64,000 nt of DNA, from assembly GCA_021774735.1 (NCBI GenBank), contig JAJFIS010000021.1, positions 124,001 to 188,000 on the forward strand, in the 5' to 3' direction. Below, in pieces: positions 1-9,927 of this stretch. Position 1 is the stretch's first letter; the number at the start of each line of letters is the position of its first letter. Source of the DNA: Alphaproteobacteria bacterium (GTDB lineage: Bacteria > Pseudomonadota > Alphaproteobacteria > Sphingomonadales > Kordiimonadaceae). Position numbers and translations under genes: made by a program. The notes under the pieces are model-generated. The model had not been told where the DNA came from, ran no database searches, and saw only the letters and a program-made list of their open reading frames with translations.

Positions 1-2
1 TT

Positions 3-857
3 TTATCTATTGGGGCAGCTCTTGTTGCCTCAACAGGTTTTGGTATGCTGCAGTCAGCCTTTGTTATTAAAATAGCACCTTATTTTGTCCCTGACTTTGG
101 TGTAGCAGAAGGATTAAGCCTGCTTGGTAACCTCATGTTAGAAACTCTGACCCTGCTTGCTTGGTCGGGCCTTTATTTTGGCTATCAATTTTATGTAGAT
201 TTGCAGCGCGCGCGTGAACGCGTGCTTAAAGCTACGGCGATGGCGCATCAGGCCCAATTGAAGATGCTGCGCTATCAACTGAACCCTCACTTTTTGTTTA
301 ATACACTGAACGCTATATCCACTTTGGTGCTTGAGAAGGAAAGTGTAGATGCCAATAAAATGTTGACCAAACTCAGTAATTTTTTGCGCTATACGCTGGT
401 TAATCAACCGACGCAGCGGGTATCCTTAGAGCAGGAGCTTTATGCACTGGGTCTCTATTTAGACATTGAAGAAGTTCGTTTTGAAGATCGTTTGGATGTG
501 AGATATGAGATTGAAGATGACGCCCGCGAAGGCCTTATTCCGAGCTTAATCATGCAGCCGCTTGTGGAAAATGCGATCAAATATGCGGTGGCCCCATCGG
601 AGACTGGCGGCATGATTAGTTTCGCTGCGGCGGTTGATCACGCGCAGGGTCAGCTAATATTGAAGCTTAGTGATAATGGCCCGGGGATTGATGATATTGA
701 TAACCCTGTAGGGGCCAGTGTTTCAAGCGGGGTCGGTATTGCGAACACTCGGGACCGTCTCCAGCAAATATACGGCGATGATCATTCGATGGAGTTGAAG
801 AATACAGACCCGAAAGGGCTGGCTATTACGATTAAAATACCGTTTGAAAAAACGTAA
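3..857 (+). CDS. LytS/YehU-type sensor histidine kinase (5' end cut by window)
   Basis: The reading frame is open to the left edge, so the true start lies outside the window and the membrane-spanning N-terminus is partly missing. The visible part begins with a hydrophobic stretch, then a short coiled region, then the His_kinase box with the phospho-acceptor motif LNPHFLFNTLN, typical of the LytS/AlgZ class. An HATPase_c domain follows, with the N-box around QPLVENAIKYA and the G-box DNGPGID. The kinase would autophosphorylate and pass phosphate to the LytTR regulator that follows within 35 bases. The stimulus cannot be inferred. The family call is secure. Confidence 0.9.
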   Translation, partial: LSIGAALVASTGFGMLQSAFVIKIAPYFVPDFGVAEGLSLLGNLMLETLTLLAWSGLYFGYQFYVDLQRARERVLKATAMAHQAQLKMLRYQLNPHFLFNTLNAISTLVLEKESVDANKMLTKLSNFLRYTLVNQPTQRVSLEQELYALGLYLDIEEVRFEDRLDVRYEIEDDAREGLIPSLIMQPLVENAIKYAVAPSETGGMISFAAAVDHAQGQLILKLSDNGPGIDDIDNPVGASVSSGVGIANTRDRLQQIYGDDHSMELKNTDPKGLAITIKIPFEKT

Positions 858-891
858 CCTACAAGTAACCCTTAAAATTGACGGGCAGACC

Positions 892-1707
892 ATGCAGAAA
901 ATTAGAACCTTAATCGTTGATGATGAACCCCTAGCTGTTCGCGGCATGAAGCTGCGTCTTGCGGCATTTACTGATGTTGAAATTATTGGCACCTGTTCCA
1001 ATGGCCGCGAAGCTGTGAAGGTTATCAAGGAAAATAAACCCGACTTGGTGTTTCTTGACATTCAAATGCCAGGCTTTGATGGCTTTACGGTTATCCGCAG
1101 CTTGGTCGGCGAAGATGTGATGCCGCTGGTGGTTTTTGTGACTGCCTTTGACCAATATGCCTTAGATGCCTTTAATGCCCATGCGCTGGATTATTTATTG
1201 AAGCCGGTTGAGGATGACCGCTTGTTAGAAGCTATTATGCGGGTGCGTGATCATATTGCGCAATGTACGGCGGTTGATCAGACAGCGCAGATTGTTACGC
1301 TACTTGAGCAGCAGGCGGATGCGCCGGGGGAACTGATATCGGCGATTTTAGAAGAGAGTAAAAGCCCAGTTGAAGCCCATAGGTTTGACGCGCAACTTCG
1401 GATAAAAGACCGTGGGCATATCACCATTGTTGATATAAATAAAGTTAGTTATATTGATGCGGCGGGAGATTATATGTGCATCCACACGGCTGAAAAGACC
1501 CACATTCTGCGCGAAACGATGAAAACCATGATCCGACGCTTAAACCCTAAAATTTTCCAGCGGGTTCACCGCTCAACGATTGTCAATTTAGATATGGTGC
1601 AAGAGGTAAAGCCCCATTCAAACGGCGAATGTTTCCTTAAACTTGCCTGCGGCGCGGAGCTGAAGGTCAGCCGGTCTTATAAAGAGGTCGTTGGCCGCTT
1701 TATGTAA
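892..1707 (+). CDS. LytTR-family response regulator
   Basis: This 271-residue protein has an N-terminal receiver domain (IRTLIVDDEP, phospho-acceptor Asp in LVFLDIQMPG, conserved Lys in DYLLKPVED). The C-terminal LytTR DNA-binding domain runs from about residue 165, with IDAAGDYMCIHT and FQRVHRSTIVNL. It is the cognate partner of the LytS-type kinase just upstream. A TTG at 844 in the same frame would overlap the kinase gene, but the ATG at 892 places the receiver at its usual distance from the N-terminus and was chosen. No strong ribosome binding site is visible, which suggests translational coupling. Target genes are unknown. Confidence 0.9.
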   Translation: MQKIRTLIVDDEPLAVRGMKLRLAAFTDVEIIGTCSNGREAVKVIKENKPDLVFLDIQMPGFDGFTVIRSLVGEDVMPLVVFVTAFDQYALDAFNAHALDYLLKPVEDDRLLEAIMRVRDHIAQCTAVDQTAQIVTLLEQQADAPGELISAILEESKSPVEAHRFDAQLRIKDRGHITIVDINKVSYIDAAGDYMCIHTAEKTHILRETMKTMIRRLNPKIFQRVHRSTIVNLDMVQEVKPHSNGECFLKLACGAELKVSRSYKEVVGRFM

Positions 1708-1825
1708 TGGCTAAAAAAATATAGATTTCAAAATAGTTTACTGCTTGCAGTCTCAGTAGACATCAGTCTTAACTTTAGTATAACTATTATGCTAGTAGAT
1801 AGATTGAATCTTAACAGGAAAATAT

Positions 1826-2827
1826 GTGTTAAATTATAGCGATATCCATATTCAGCAAATACCTGATGGCTTTCAGCCTACCATGGTGATTATCGTTGAT
1901 ACGGAAGAAGAGTATGATTGGTTTGCAGATTTTTCGCGTGACTTTACATCAACAGATTCCATAGATGAGCAGTGGCGGGCACAAGATATCTTCAACCAAT
2001 ATGGGGTAAAGCCAACCTATGTGGTTGATTATTGCATGGCATCTCAGGGTCATCCTCGGGCTATTTTAAAATCATTTTATGATGAGGGTATATGCGACAT
2101 TGGCGTACATCTGCATCCGTGGATTAATCCGCCATTTGATGAAGATATCAATGATTATAATTCCTATCATGGCAATCTTCCCATTGATCTCGAGCGGGCT
2201 AAAATATCGGCCCTTGTTGAGAAAGTTACGGATTTACGCGGCTCCAGCCCCACTGTATTTAAAGCAGGTCGATATGGCGTTGGTGTCAACACAGCCGATT
2301 TGCTGACGGAATTTGGATTTCAGGTTGATTGTAGCGTCGTACCCCATACTGATATGGGTGAAGATGGCGGGCCAGATTTTCGTGGTTTGCCCGACAGACC
2401 CTATTGGTTTCAAAATAATAAAATTTTGGAAGTGCCCTTAACCAAAACATATTTTGGCAAATTACGTAAAGGCAACGACTTTCTTAAGAAATTCATAGAA
2501 TTTGATATTGTTAAAGCGCTAAAAATTAGGGCAACGCTTGGCCACTGCAATATTATAAATCAAGTATCACTGACTCCAGAAGGAATTCCGGATAGAGAGC
2601 TAAAAGCCATGCTTATTCAGCAGGTTGGTGACGGCAGGAAGATATTTAATATGGCATATCATAGCTCTTCATTGAGCATTGATGGTTCACCATATGTGAA
2701 ATCTGAAGCCGAGCGGAAAATATTACTAACCCGTATCGAAATGGTTTTGGATGTTTTTATCAACCAGCTAGGAGGCCGGGTTATCACGATGCAGGAACTG
2801 CATGATGAACTGAAATTGCTGTCCTGA
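1826..2827 (+). CDS. WalW-type polysaccharide deacetylase family protein
   Basis: This 333-residue soluble protein resembles the NodB-like polysaccharide deacetylases of the WalW type. The signature is IIVDTEEEYDW near the N-terminus, then a metal-site-like GVHLHPWINPP and FKAGRYGVG. Such proteins usually act on cell-surface or exopolysaccharide sugars. The GTG start at 1826 follows a purine-rich AACAGGAA, whereas the overlapping ATG at 1824 runs into a stop after two codons. The acetyltransferase gene 26 bases downstream suggests a small envelope-glycan modification operon. The substrate is unknown. Confidence 0.75.
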   Translation: MLNYSDIHIQQIPDGFQPTMVIIVDTEEEYDWFADFSRDFTSTDSIDEQWRAQDIFNQYGVKPTYVVDYCMASQGHPRAILKSFYDEGICDIGVHLHPWINPPFDEDINDYNSYHGNLPIDLERAKISALVEKVTDLRGSSPTVFKAGRYGVGVNTADLLTEFGFQVDCSVVPHTDMGEDGGPDFRGLPDRPYWFQNNKILEVPLTKTYFGKLRKGNDFLKKFIEFDIVKALKIRATLGHCNIINQVSLTPEGIPDRELKAMLIQQVGDGRKIFNMAYHSSSLSIDGSPYVKSEAERKILLTRIEMVLDVFINQLGGRVITMQELHDELKLLS

Positions 2828-2853
2828 GAAATATCTATGCTTGAAAGTAAATC

Positions 2854-3957
2854 ATGAATTTTGAGCTAACAATCACCCCAATCGATGAGCCCGATAGCCT
2901 AGAGCAAGAATGGCGACAGCTTGAAAAGCGGGCGGCATCTAATTTCATGCTTTCTTGGACTTGGATTGGGCCTTGGTTGAAGGCGGTGGATTGTCCAAGA
3001 TATTTGGTGCGTGGGGTGCAAGCCGGAGAAACGGTGTTATTGGTCATTTTATCCGCGAACCAAGAAGTGCGGAGCAAAGGACTTATCAAATCTAAGCAGC
3101 TTATCTTTCACCGAACAAAAGACGCCATCTCAGATTCCATGACGCCAGAATATAACGGAGTTCTGGTTGATATAGCGGTAGCCGAAGAAGCAATTGAAGC
3201 TTTAGGTAACTTCATCCAAACAGATCCGGAAATTGAGGCAACGTTCGGTCCGTGGGAAGAGCTATTGATGCTTTATGCATCCCCCAAGGCAGCTAAAGAG
3301 ATCAGTTTTAAAGGATTGACCCGCACAAAGCTTCAGCAGCACCCAACTTTTGGCGTAGATCTTGATGCGATTCGAGCAAAAGGTTTGTCGTATATTGAGA
3401 TATTATCAAAAAACACGCGTTCTCAAATTCGTAAAAGTCAAAGATTATATCAGGAATGGGGAGAGCTGAGTTTAAAGAGAGCTTCCAGTCTTGATGAAGC
3501 ATTAAGCTGGTGGCATGAAGCGGGAGACCTTCACAGGGCCCGCTGGGCGGATCATGATGGTTCAAATTATGACTTGCCCGTATTTGTTGATTTTCATGAA
3601 GCCCTTATAAAAGAAGCATGGCCCCGGGGTGAGGTCGAACTGGTGAATGTAACTGCAGGAGATACCCATATTGGCACTCTTTATAATTTTATCCTTGGGG
3701 GGGAGGTGCTTTTTTATTTGTCGGCACTTACCTTTGAAGATAATCCCAAATTGAAGCCGGGTCTCGTTACCCACGCGATGTGTATACAAAGCCATGTAGA
3801 CACGGGAAAAAGTCTTTATAACTTTTTGGCGGGTTATAACCGTTATAAGGCAAGTTTAGGCACAGAATTACCACCCCTGATTAGCTTGCGCTTTTCAAAG
3901 CCAAAGCTGAAGTTTAAGCTGGAGGCTCTTGCTAAGAAGTTGCTTCACATTGAATGA
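2854..3957 (+). CDS. CelD/FemAB-like GNAT acetyltransferase
   Basis: The 367-residue protein matches the general pattern of the acetyltransferase family linked to exopolysaccharide clusters (CelD/BcsL, Acetyltransf_6). It has an N-terminal region with SWTWIGPWL and a second GNAT-like half around KNTRSQIRKSQRLY, ending in a region with YNFLAGYNRYKASLG. FYLS in the core beta strand is also typical. It follows the deacetylase gene closely and probably shares its transcript. It ends immediately next to the convergent phosphoesterase gene with no spacer. Donor and acceptor are not predictable. Confidence 0.7.
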   Translation: MNFELTITPIDEPDSLEQEWRQLEKRAASNFMLSWTWIGPWLKAVDCPRYLVRGVQAGETVLLVILSANQEVRSKGLIKSKQLIFHRTKDAISDSMTPEYNGVLVDIAVAEEAIEALGNFIQTDPEIEATFGPWEELLMLYASPKAAKEISFKGLTRTKLQQHPTFGVDLDAIRAKGLSYIEILSKNTRSQIRKSQRLYQEWGELSLKRASSLDEALSWWHEAGDLHRARWADHDGSNYDLPVFVDFHEALIKEAWPRGEVELVNVTAGDTHIGTLYNFILGGEVLFYLSALTFEDNPKLKPGLVTHAMCIQSHVDTGKSLYNFLAGYNRYKASLGTELPPLISLRFSKPKLKFKLEALAKKLLHIE

Positions 3958-4773
3958 TTAAAGTTTAGGCTCTGTCTCAATCAATCGCGCACCTATGCGG
4001 ACCGGTTCAATGCGCAGTGCGTGGCCGCTTTTATTATCAGTTTCAACAAAAACCCCACACATGGTGCCGGGCCCTTTAGCGGGCTCATAACGCTTGCTGT
4101 TCATCTTAGTTGTGAAGCGGCGAATGGGCTCTTCCTTATCATTGCCGATAACACTGTTATAATCACCGCACATGCCGGCATCGGTTTGGTATCCCGTGCC
4201 GCCATCCAATATCTGTGCGTCGCCAGTTGGAATATGGCTGTGGCTGCCAACCACCAGCGAGGCTCGGCCATCGCAGAAATGCCCCATCGCCATCTTCTCT
4301 GACGTAGCTTCACCGTGTATGTCCACAATGACCGCATCAACAACACCGCCTAATCGGTTTTTAGCTAAAAATTCTTCCACGGTGTGAAAAGGGTTCGCCA
4401 AAGGGTTCATAAAAACTTGGCCGAGCAGATTAATAACAGCCACTTTCTTGCCGCGAACCGTTTGGTAAACATGGGACCCTCGCCCGGGTGTTCCTTGAGG
4501 ATAGTTGGCAGGGCGCAGGATGCGGGGCTCCCGGTCGATGACGGATTTTATTTCCTTCTGGTCGAAGCTATGGTTGCCGCCGGTCACAACATCAACACCA
4601 GCTTCAAAAAGTTGGTCGCAGATTTTTCCTGTCATGCCAAAACCGGCAGCGGTATTTTCACCGTTAGCAACAACAAAGTCCAATTTAAGCCGTGTTCGGA
4701 GGTCATTTAAATTATTTTGAATTGCATCCCGGCCAGAGCGCCCAACAATGTCGCCCAAATATAGAATACGCAT
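3958..4773 (-). CDS. TIGR00282-family metallophosphoesterase (YmdB-like)
   Basis: The 271-residue protein carries the metal-binding motifs of the YmdB family: LGDIVGRSGR at the N-terminus, ANGENTAAGFG, GGNHSFD and a histidine-rich VVGSHSHIPTGD. Characterised members are di-metal phosphodiesterases acting on 2',3'-cyclic nucleotides. An in-frame start at 4803 would overlap the upstream cyclo-ligase gene by 25 bases. The ATG at 4773 begins directly with MRILYLGD and has a GGAG upstream, so it was chosen. The gene sits 5 bases after the cyclo-ligase stop, an arrangement common in alphaproteobacteria. Confidence 0.88.
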   Translation of the reverse strand: MRILYLGDIVGRSGRDAIQNNLNDLRTRLKLDFVVANGENTAAGFGMTGKICDQLFEAGVDVVTGGNHSFDQKEIKSVIDREPRILRPANYPQGTPGRGSHVYQTVRGKKVAVINLLGQVFMNPLANPFHTVEEFLAKNRLGGVVDAVIVDIHGEATSEKMAMGHFCDGRASLVVGSHSHIPTGDAQILDGGTGYQTDAGMCGDYNSVIGNDKEEPIRRFTTKMNSKRYEPAKGPGTMCGVFVETDNKSGHALRIEPVRIGARLIETEPKL

Positions 4774-4778
4774 GAGAG

Positions 4779-5372
4779 TTAAGCTCCGGTTTGTTGGCAC
4801 CAATGGGTGCCGGTTTCGGTTATAATTGCGTCCATCGCTTTGTCATGATCGCCCATGGGTACATGATCCACCATTTGACCAGCGAAGGCAAAGCCAAAGG
4901 TTTGTGCGCTGGAATATAATGCCAGCGTACGGTCATAATATCCACCGCCCCAGCCCAGCCGGCCTCCAGCCTGGTCAAAGGCCAGCAAGGGCATAATGAT
5001 GATATCAGGGACCATTGTGGGCGCAGCACTTATTGGATGCTGTGTTCTAAGCGGTCCATCTTCTAAAGGATCACCACTTTCCCATGGGCGAAAAATCAAA
5101 GGGGCATCTTTCTCAATGACAACAGGTAACAAGCAAGTGTGGCCTCGCCGTGTCAGGTCCCGCATCAGGGGCCTTGGGTCCAATTCATCACCAATGGGTA
5201 AATAAGCGGCGATGTGGCTTCCTGGCGCTAAGTCCTTCAAAGCAAGCATGCCGTGGAGGGCGGCTTTTTCAGCAATCGTACCATCATACATATGGCTAAA
5301 TTGATGACGAAGTTTCACGGCTGTTTTGCGCAGGGCATTTTTCTGGCTAGCAATTTTGTCAGTCATGCGCAT
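4779..5372 (-). CDS. fau: 5-formyltetrahydrofolate cyclo-ligase
   Basis: This 197-residue enzyme would convert 5-formyl-THF to 5,10-methenyl-THF using ATP in one-carbon metabolism. It shows the hallmark LGWGGGYYDRTL near the C-terminus and the N-terminal basic helix ALRKTAVKLR. It lies immediately downstream of the 6S RNA gene, with which the family is co-transcribed in many proteobacteria. An ATG two codons later is an equally possible start. The same strand continues into the YmdB-like gene. Confidence 0.93.
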   Translation of the reverse strand: MRMTDKIASQKNALRKTAVKLRHQFSHMYDGTIAEKAALHGMLALKDLAPGSHIAAYLPIGDELDPRPLMRDLTRRGHTCLLPVVIEKDAPLIFRPWESGDPLEDGPLRTQHPISAAPTMVPDIIIMPLLAFDQAGGRLGWGGGYYDRTLALYSSAQTFGFAFAGQMVDHVPMGDHDKAMDAIITETGTHWCQQTGA

Positions 5373-5391
5373 CTTTCAAAAGCAGGTAAAG

Positions 5392-5555
5392 GTGCGGGAC
5401 CGCCTCTGCCGTGGGACGTTTGTATCCTCCGGAACCTGACAAGTCAGGTGGGTGCCGTATGAAAGGGACCACGGTCCAGCTCAGGGACAGCTCCCGGAAG
5501 TAAGTTAAGGCCCAAAGGTTTACTTTTGCCCACGCACAGCGCAGTACCCGCCGCG
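5392..5555 (-). ncRNA. ssrS: 6S RNA
   Basis: The gap between zapA and the cyclo-ligase gene is the classical place for 6S RNA, the global inhibitor of sigma70 RNA polymerase. Read on the minus strand, the ends close into a long stem: GCGGG(U)ACUGC at the 5' side (from 5551) pairs with GCGGUCCCGC at the 3' side (to 5394), and CGUGGG pairs with CCCACG further in. Inner helices such as CACCUGACUUGUCAGGU follow. The length of about 160 nt fits alphaproteobacterial 6S. The exact ends are inferred from the pairing. Confidence 0.85.
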
Positions 5556-5572
5556 TCTGTTTAAGGCTTCGC

Positions 5573-5893
5573 TTAAGCGCTGGCAAGCTTTGTTGCAATG
5601 CCGTCTACTTGTTCGCTAATACCATCAAGAATATCAACTACGTCTTGGTCCCGCAGTTGGCCGAGCAGATGTTCGCCCTTACTATCACCTGATAATACTT
5701 CTTGAAGCTCATCAGCAATAACAATAGCTGTCATTAATATGAGCTTAGTTTCAGTAACCTGTCCCAATTTCCCAACTAAATCCACAGCACGTTGGTCGAC
5801 AAAGGACGCAAGCGCTTTTAGGCGTTCTTCGTCACCATCCCGGCAAGCAAGTGAATGTCTATTGCCATTAATGTTAACTTCTATCGTCGCCAT
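5573..5893 (-). CDS. zapA: Cell division protein ZapA
   Basis: The 106-residue protein matches ZapA, which binds FtsZ at midcell and bundles its protofilaments. The N-terminal domain reads ATIEVNINGNRHSLACRDGD with the conserved EERLKALA, and the following helix TETKLILMTAIVIADELQE forms the coiled-coil dimer. The length is normal for the family. It lies between a coiled-coil gene upstream and 6S RNA downstream, the conserved alphaproteobacterial order. Confidence 0.92.
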   Translation of the reverse strand: MATIEVNINGNRHSLACRDGDEERLKALASFVDQRAVDLVGKLGQVTETKLILMTAIVIADELQEVLSGDSKGEHLLGQLRDQDVVDILDGISEQVDGIATKLASA

Positions 5894-5947
5894 ACAGGCA
5901 TCCTTTTCTCTCAGTTATCAGGTTCAGTGGCTATGGCTTAGGGCAGT

Positions 5948-6562
5948 TCAAGCCTCTAAAAGCTCTTCAACATAGGCGATCGTGCTGTCCAGTTTTTCTT
6001 GCATATCTGTTTTTGTACGCTCATCCGCATTGACAGTAGCTTTAAGGGTGCCAAGCGCACGTTCGAGTTCGCTATTTTTATTGCGCGCTTCCCTTAGCTC
6101 AGAGGTCTTTGATGTTATGTCTTGCTCTAATGCAGATATTTTAGCATCCGCATCGGCTAGTTTAACTACTATTTCGCCATCCCCAATGGGAGCACTGTTC
6201 AAGCCCAATGCCTCATTTTCTTCCTGCAGAATGCTATATTGCTCCTTAAGCAACATGAAATTTCGGTCAAGGTTAACATGGTCAGCTTTCATGCTTTCAA
6301 TCTTGCGCTCAAGCTCTAATTGTCCTGATTCTACTAGGTTGTCTACGCCAATTGCAAGGCTTGCAACTTGGTCATGCAGGCGGAGGTTTTCGGTTTCCAG
6401 TTCATTAACCCTGTCACTCAGCAGATGACGTTCTTCTGAAGCGGACTTGGCTAATTTTAACTCTTCGTTTTTGGTCCGAGCCACTTGCGCCAGCCGGGAA
6501 AGTGATTTTTCGATTCGGTTTCTAGAAGCTTCCAACAGGTCCCCACGTGCTTTGTTAGCCAT
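5948..6562 (-). CDS. Coiled-coil protein (DUF4164-like) upstream of zapA
   Basis: This 204-residue protein is almost entirely predicted alpha-helical coiled coil, with heptads rich in Leu, Glu, Lys and Asn. It has no membrane segment or signal peptide. In alphaproteobacteria a small coiled-coil protein of the DUF4164 type often precedes zapA. Position and composition match, but coiled coils are easy to mis-assign. A role in division or FtsZ-ring architecture is inferred from the neighbour only. The 285 bases between this gene and tkt hold the two divergent promoter regions and nothing else recognised. Confidence 0.65.
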   Translation of the reverse strand: MANKARGDLLEASRNRIEKSLSRLAQVARTKNEELKLAKSASEERHLLSDRVNELETENLRLHDQVASLAIGVDNLVESGQLELERKIESMKADHVNLDRNFMLLKEQYSILQEENEALGLNSAPIGDGEIVVKLADADAKISALEQDITSKTSELREARNKNSELERALGTLKATVNADERTKTDMQEKLDSTIAYVEELLEA

Positions 6563-6847
6563 TACTAAGTCCTCTCTACGCTAGCAATACTCACCAGCGT
6601 TTGCATCTATCAATGGTCCACCCAGTAGCTTGAAAAGGGCAGTAACGCTTGAAGATAGTAGTTGAGACATGCATGCGTCAATCATCTAGAGACCTACAGG
6701 ACGAGATCAAAGGGAAATAATTATCGACTAAAGTGATATATAAGGTTGACGAGAGCGGCGCGGGCAGTCAATTTTGCGCCAATTACTTGGTGTGTGCCAA
6801 GGCAATGAAACTGGATACAAATATGTCCAAAAACCAAGTGCGAGCAT

Positions 6848-8845
6848 ATGACTGACAGCCAATTCTCCGAGAACACCACCCAAATGACAAATATGGCCAA
6901 TGCGATTCGGGCGCTTTCAATGGATGCAATCCAGAAAGCCAACTCGGGTCACCCCGGTATGCCAATGGGCATGGCCGATGTAGCCACGGTCCTTTTTAAG
7001 GATCATTTGCGCTTTGACCCTAAGGCCCCTAATTGGCCTGACCGGGATCGTTTTGTCCTCAGTGCGGGCCATGGCTCTATGTTGCTTTATAGCCTGTTGA
7101 ACTTAACCGGCTATGCCGCGCCGACCATGGATGACATCAAAAATTTTCGCCAATTACACAGCCCAACCGCAGGGCACCCTGAATACGGTGAATGCCCCGG
7201 CATTGAAACCACCACTGGGCCTTTGGGCCAAGGTCTGGCAACGGCTGTTGGCATGGCGCTGGCGGAACGACTTGATAATGCCCGCATGGGAGATGATCTC
7301 GTCGGTCATAAAACATATGTTATTGCGGGTGATGGCTGCCTGATGGAGGGCCTTAGCCATGAGGCGATTTCCATGGCAGGTCACCTGAAGCTTGGGAATT
7401 TGATTGTGCTGTGGGATGACAACAGCATTTGTATTGATGGCAGCACCGATATGACGGTGTCGGATGATATGCAGGCGCGCTTTGATGCCAGTGGATGGCA
7501 TGTACAAAGCGTTGATGGTCATGATATGGAAGCCATTGATGCGGCCTTGACCCAAGCAAAAGACAGCGACCAGCCATCTATGATCGCCTGTCGCACTATT
7601 ATTGGTTTTGGTGCACCGACCAAGCAGGGCACTTCGGCCACCCACGGCGCCCCGCTGGGTGACGCTGAAATTGCCGGCGCACGGGAAATGCTCGGCTGGC
7701 CTCATGCATCTTTTGAAATTCCAGATGATGTGGCGCAGGACTGGGCCGCAGTGGGCGCAAAAGGCGCTGCGCTGTCAGCGGCATGGAACGCAAAGCTTGA
7801 AAAATTAGATGTAGACAGTCGCGCAGCATATGCAAGGCGTCTGTCTGGCGATATTCCGTCCGAATTGGACGCTGCCATCGAAGATTACAAAGCGGCATTG
7901 GCCGCAGAGCCGGTGAAGGTCGCAACCCGCAAAGCTAGCGAAATGGCGCTCGGCGTTATCAACCCTGTGCTGACAGAAACCATTGGCGGTTCGGCTGACT
8001 TGACGGGGTCTAATAATACCAAAACGCCAGACCAAGCCGTTATCACTGCGGATGATTTTGCAGGTCGCTATATGCATTACGGCGTTCGGGAGTTCGGCAT
8101 GTCGGCCTGTATGAATGGTTTGGCACTGCACGGCGGTTTCGTTCCTTACGGCGGCACATTCTTGGTCTTTACCGATTATGCCCGCTCGGCCATTCGTTTG
8201 TCGGCCTTAATGGGGCAGCGGGTTATTTATGTTATGACCCATGACAGCATTGGCCTTGGTGAAGACGGCCCCACCCACCAGCCCGTTGAACATATCGCCA
8301 GCCTGCGCGCCATGCCGGGCGTTACCGTTTACCGGCCTGCGGATGCGGTGGAAACTGCTGAATGCTGGCAACTAGCCATGCATGCCAGCGAGCCTTCTGT
8401 TTTGGCCCTCACGCGGCAAGGCTTAAAACAGCAACGCCTGACCCACAATACTGAAAACCTCTGCGCCAAGGGTGGTTATATCCTGCATGAGGCAGAGGGC
8501 GATGTGGCTGCGGTTATCATTGCCTCGGGCTCAGAAGTTGAAATTGCCGCTGAAGCGCGTGACGCGCTGCAAGCAGACGGCGTACCTACCCGGGTGGTCT
8601 CCATGGCGGCAACTGAATTATTTGATGCTCAAGATGAAGCCTACCGCAAAGCTGTGTTGCCCGCGAATACCGTAAAGGTATCCATCGAAGCGGGTACTAC
8701 CTTCGGCTGGCATAAATATGTCGGCGACGGCGGCAAGGTAATTGGCATTGATAGCTTCGGAGCTTCTGCCCCCGCGACCGATTTATACAAACATTTTGGC
8801 ATCACTGGCGATGCTATTGTTGCAGCGGTGAAAGCACGGCTGTAA
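6848..8845 (+). CDS. tkt: Transketolase
   Basis: This 665-residue, full-length transketolase moves two-carbon units in the pentose phosphate pathway. The thiamine diphosphate motif starts at GDGCLMEG and ends near WDDN. The substrate-binding SGHPGMPMGMAD lies near the N-terminus, and the catalytic region includes HDSIGLGEDGPTHQP. It leads a gene run with gap and pgk, a frequent alphaproteobacterial grouping that links carbon rearrangement with lower glycolysis and gluconeogenesis. There is a 62-base gap to the next gene. Confidence 0.97.
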   Translation: MTDSQFSENTTQMTNMANAIRALSMDAIQKANSGHPGMPMGMADVATVLFKDHLRFDPKAPNWPDRDRFVLSAGHGSMLLYSLLNLTGYAAPTMDDIKNFRQLHSPTAGHPEYGECPGIETTTGPLGQGLATAVGMALAERLDNARMGDDLVGHKTYVIAGDGCLMEGLSHEAISMAGHLKLGNLIVLWDDNSICIDGSTDMTVSDDMQARFDASGWHVQSVDGHDMEAIDAALTQAKDSDQPSMIACRTIIGFGAPTKQGTSATHGAPLGDAEIAGAREMLGWPHASFEIPDDVAQDWAAVGAKGAALSAAWNAKLEKLDVDSRAAYARRLSGDIPSELDAAIEDYKAALAAEPVKVATRKASEMALGVINPVLTETIGGSADLTGSNNTKTPDQAVITADDFAGRYMHYGVREFGMSACMNGLALHGGFVPYGGTFLVFTDYARSAIRLSALMGQRVIYVMTHDSIGLGEDGPTHQPVEHIASLRAMPGVTVYRPADAVETAECWQLAMHASEPSVLALTRQGLKQQRLTHNTENLCAKGGYILHEAEGDVAAVIIASGSEVEIAAEARDALQADGVPTRVVSMAATELFDAQDEAYRKAVLPANTVKVSIEAGTTFGWHKYVGDGGKVIGIDSFGASAPATDLYKHFGITGDAIVAAVKARL

Positions 8846-8907
8846 GACTATTGTTAACAAGCGATACTATCTTTTTTAAACCACCTAAGTGCTTCGGAGA
8901 TAATTAA

Positions 8908-9915
<1,008 letters not shown>

Positions 9916-9927
9916 AGAAAAAACAGT

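Noticed and set aside
5359-5598. 79-codon minus-strand frame between zapA and the cyclo-ligase gene
   Set aside because: It coincides with the 6S RNA, whose paired stems explain the sequence better than a protein.
7154-7705. 183-codon minus-strand frame inside tkt
   Set aside because: It is antisense to a clear transketolase, with no ribosome binding site and no family likeness; a codon-bias shadow.
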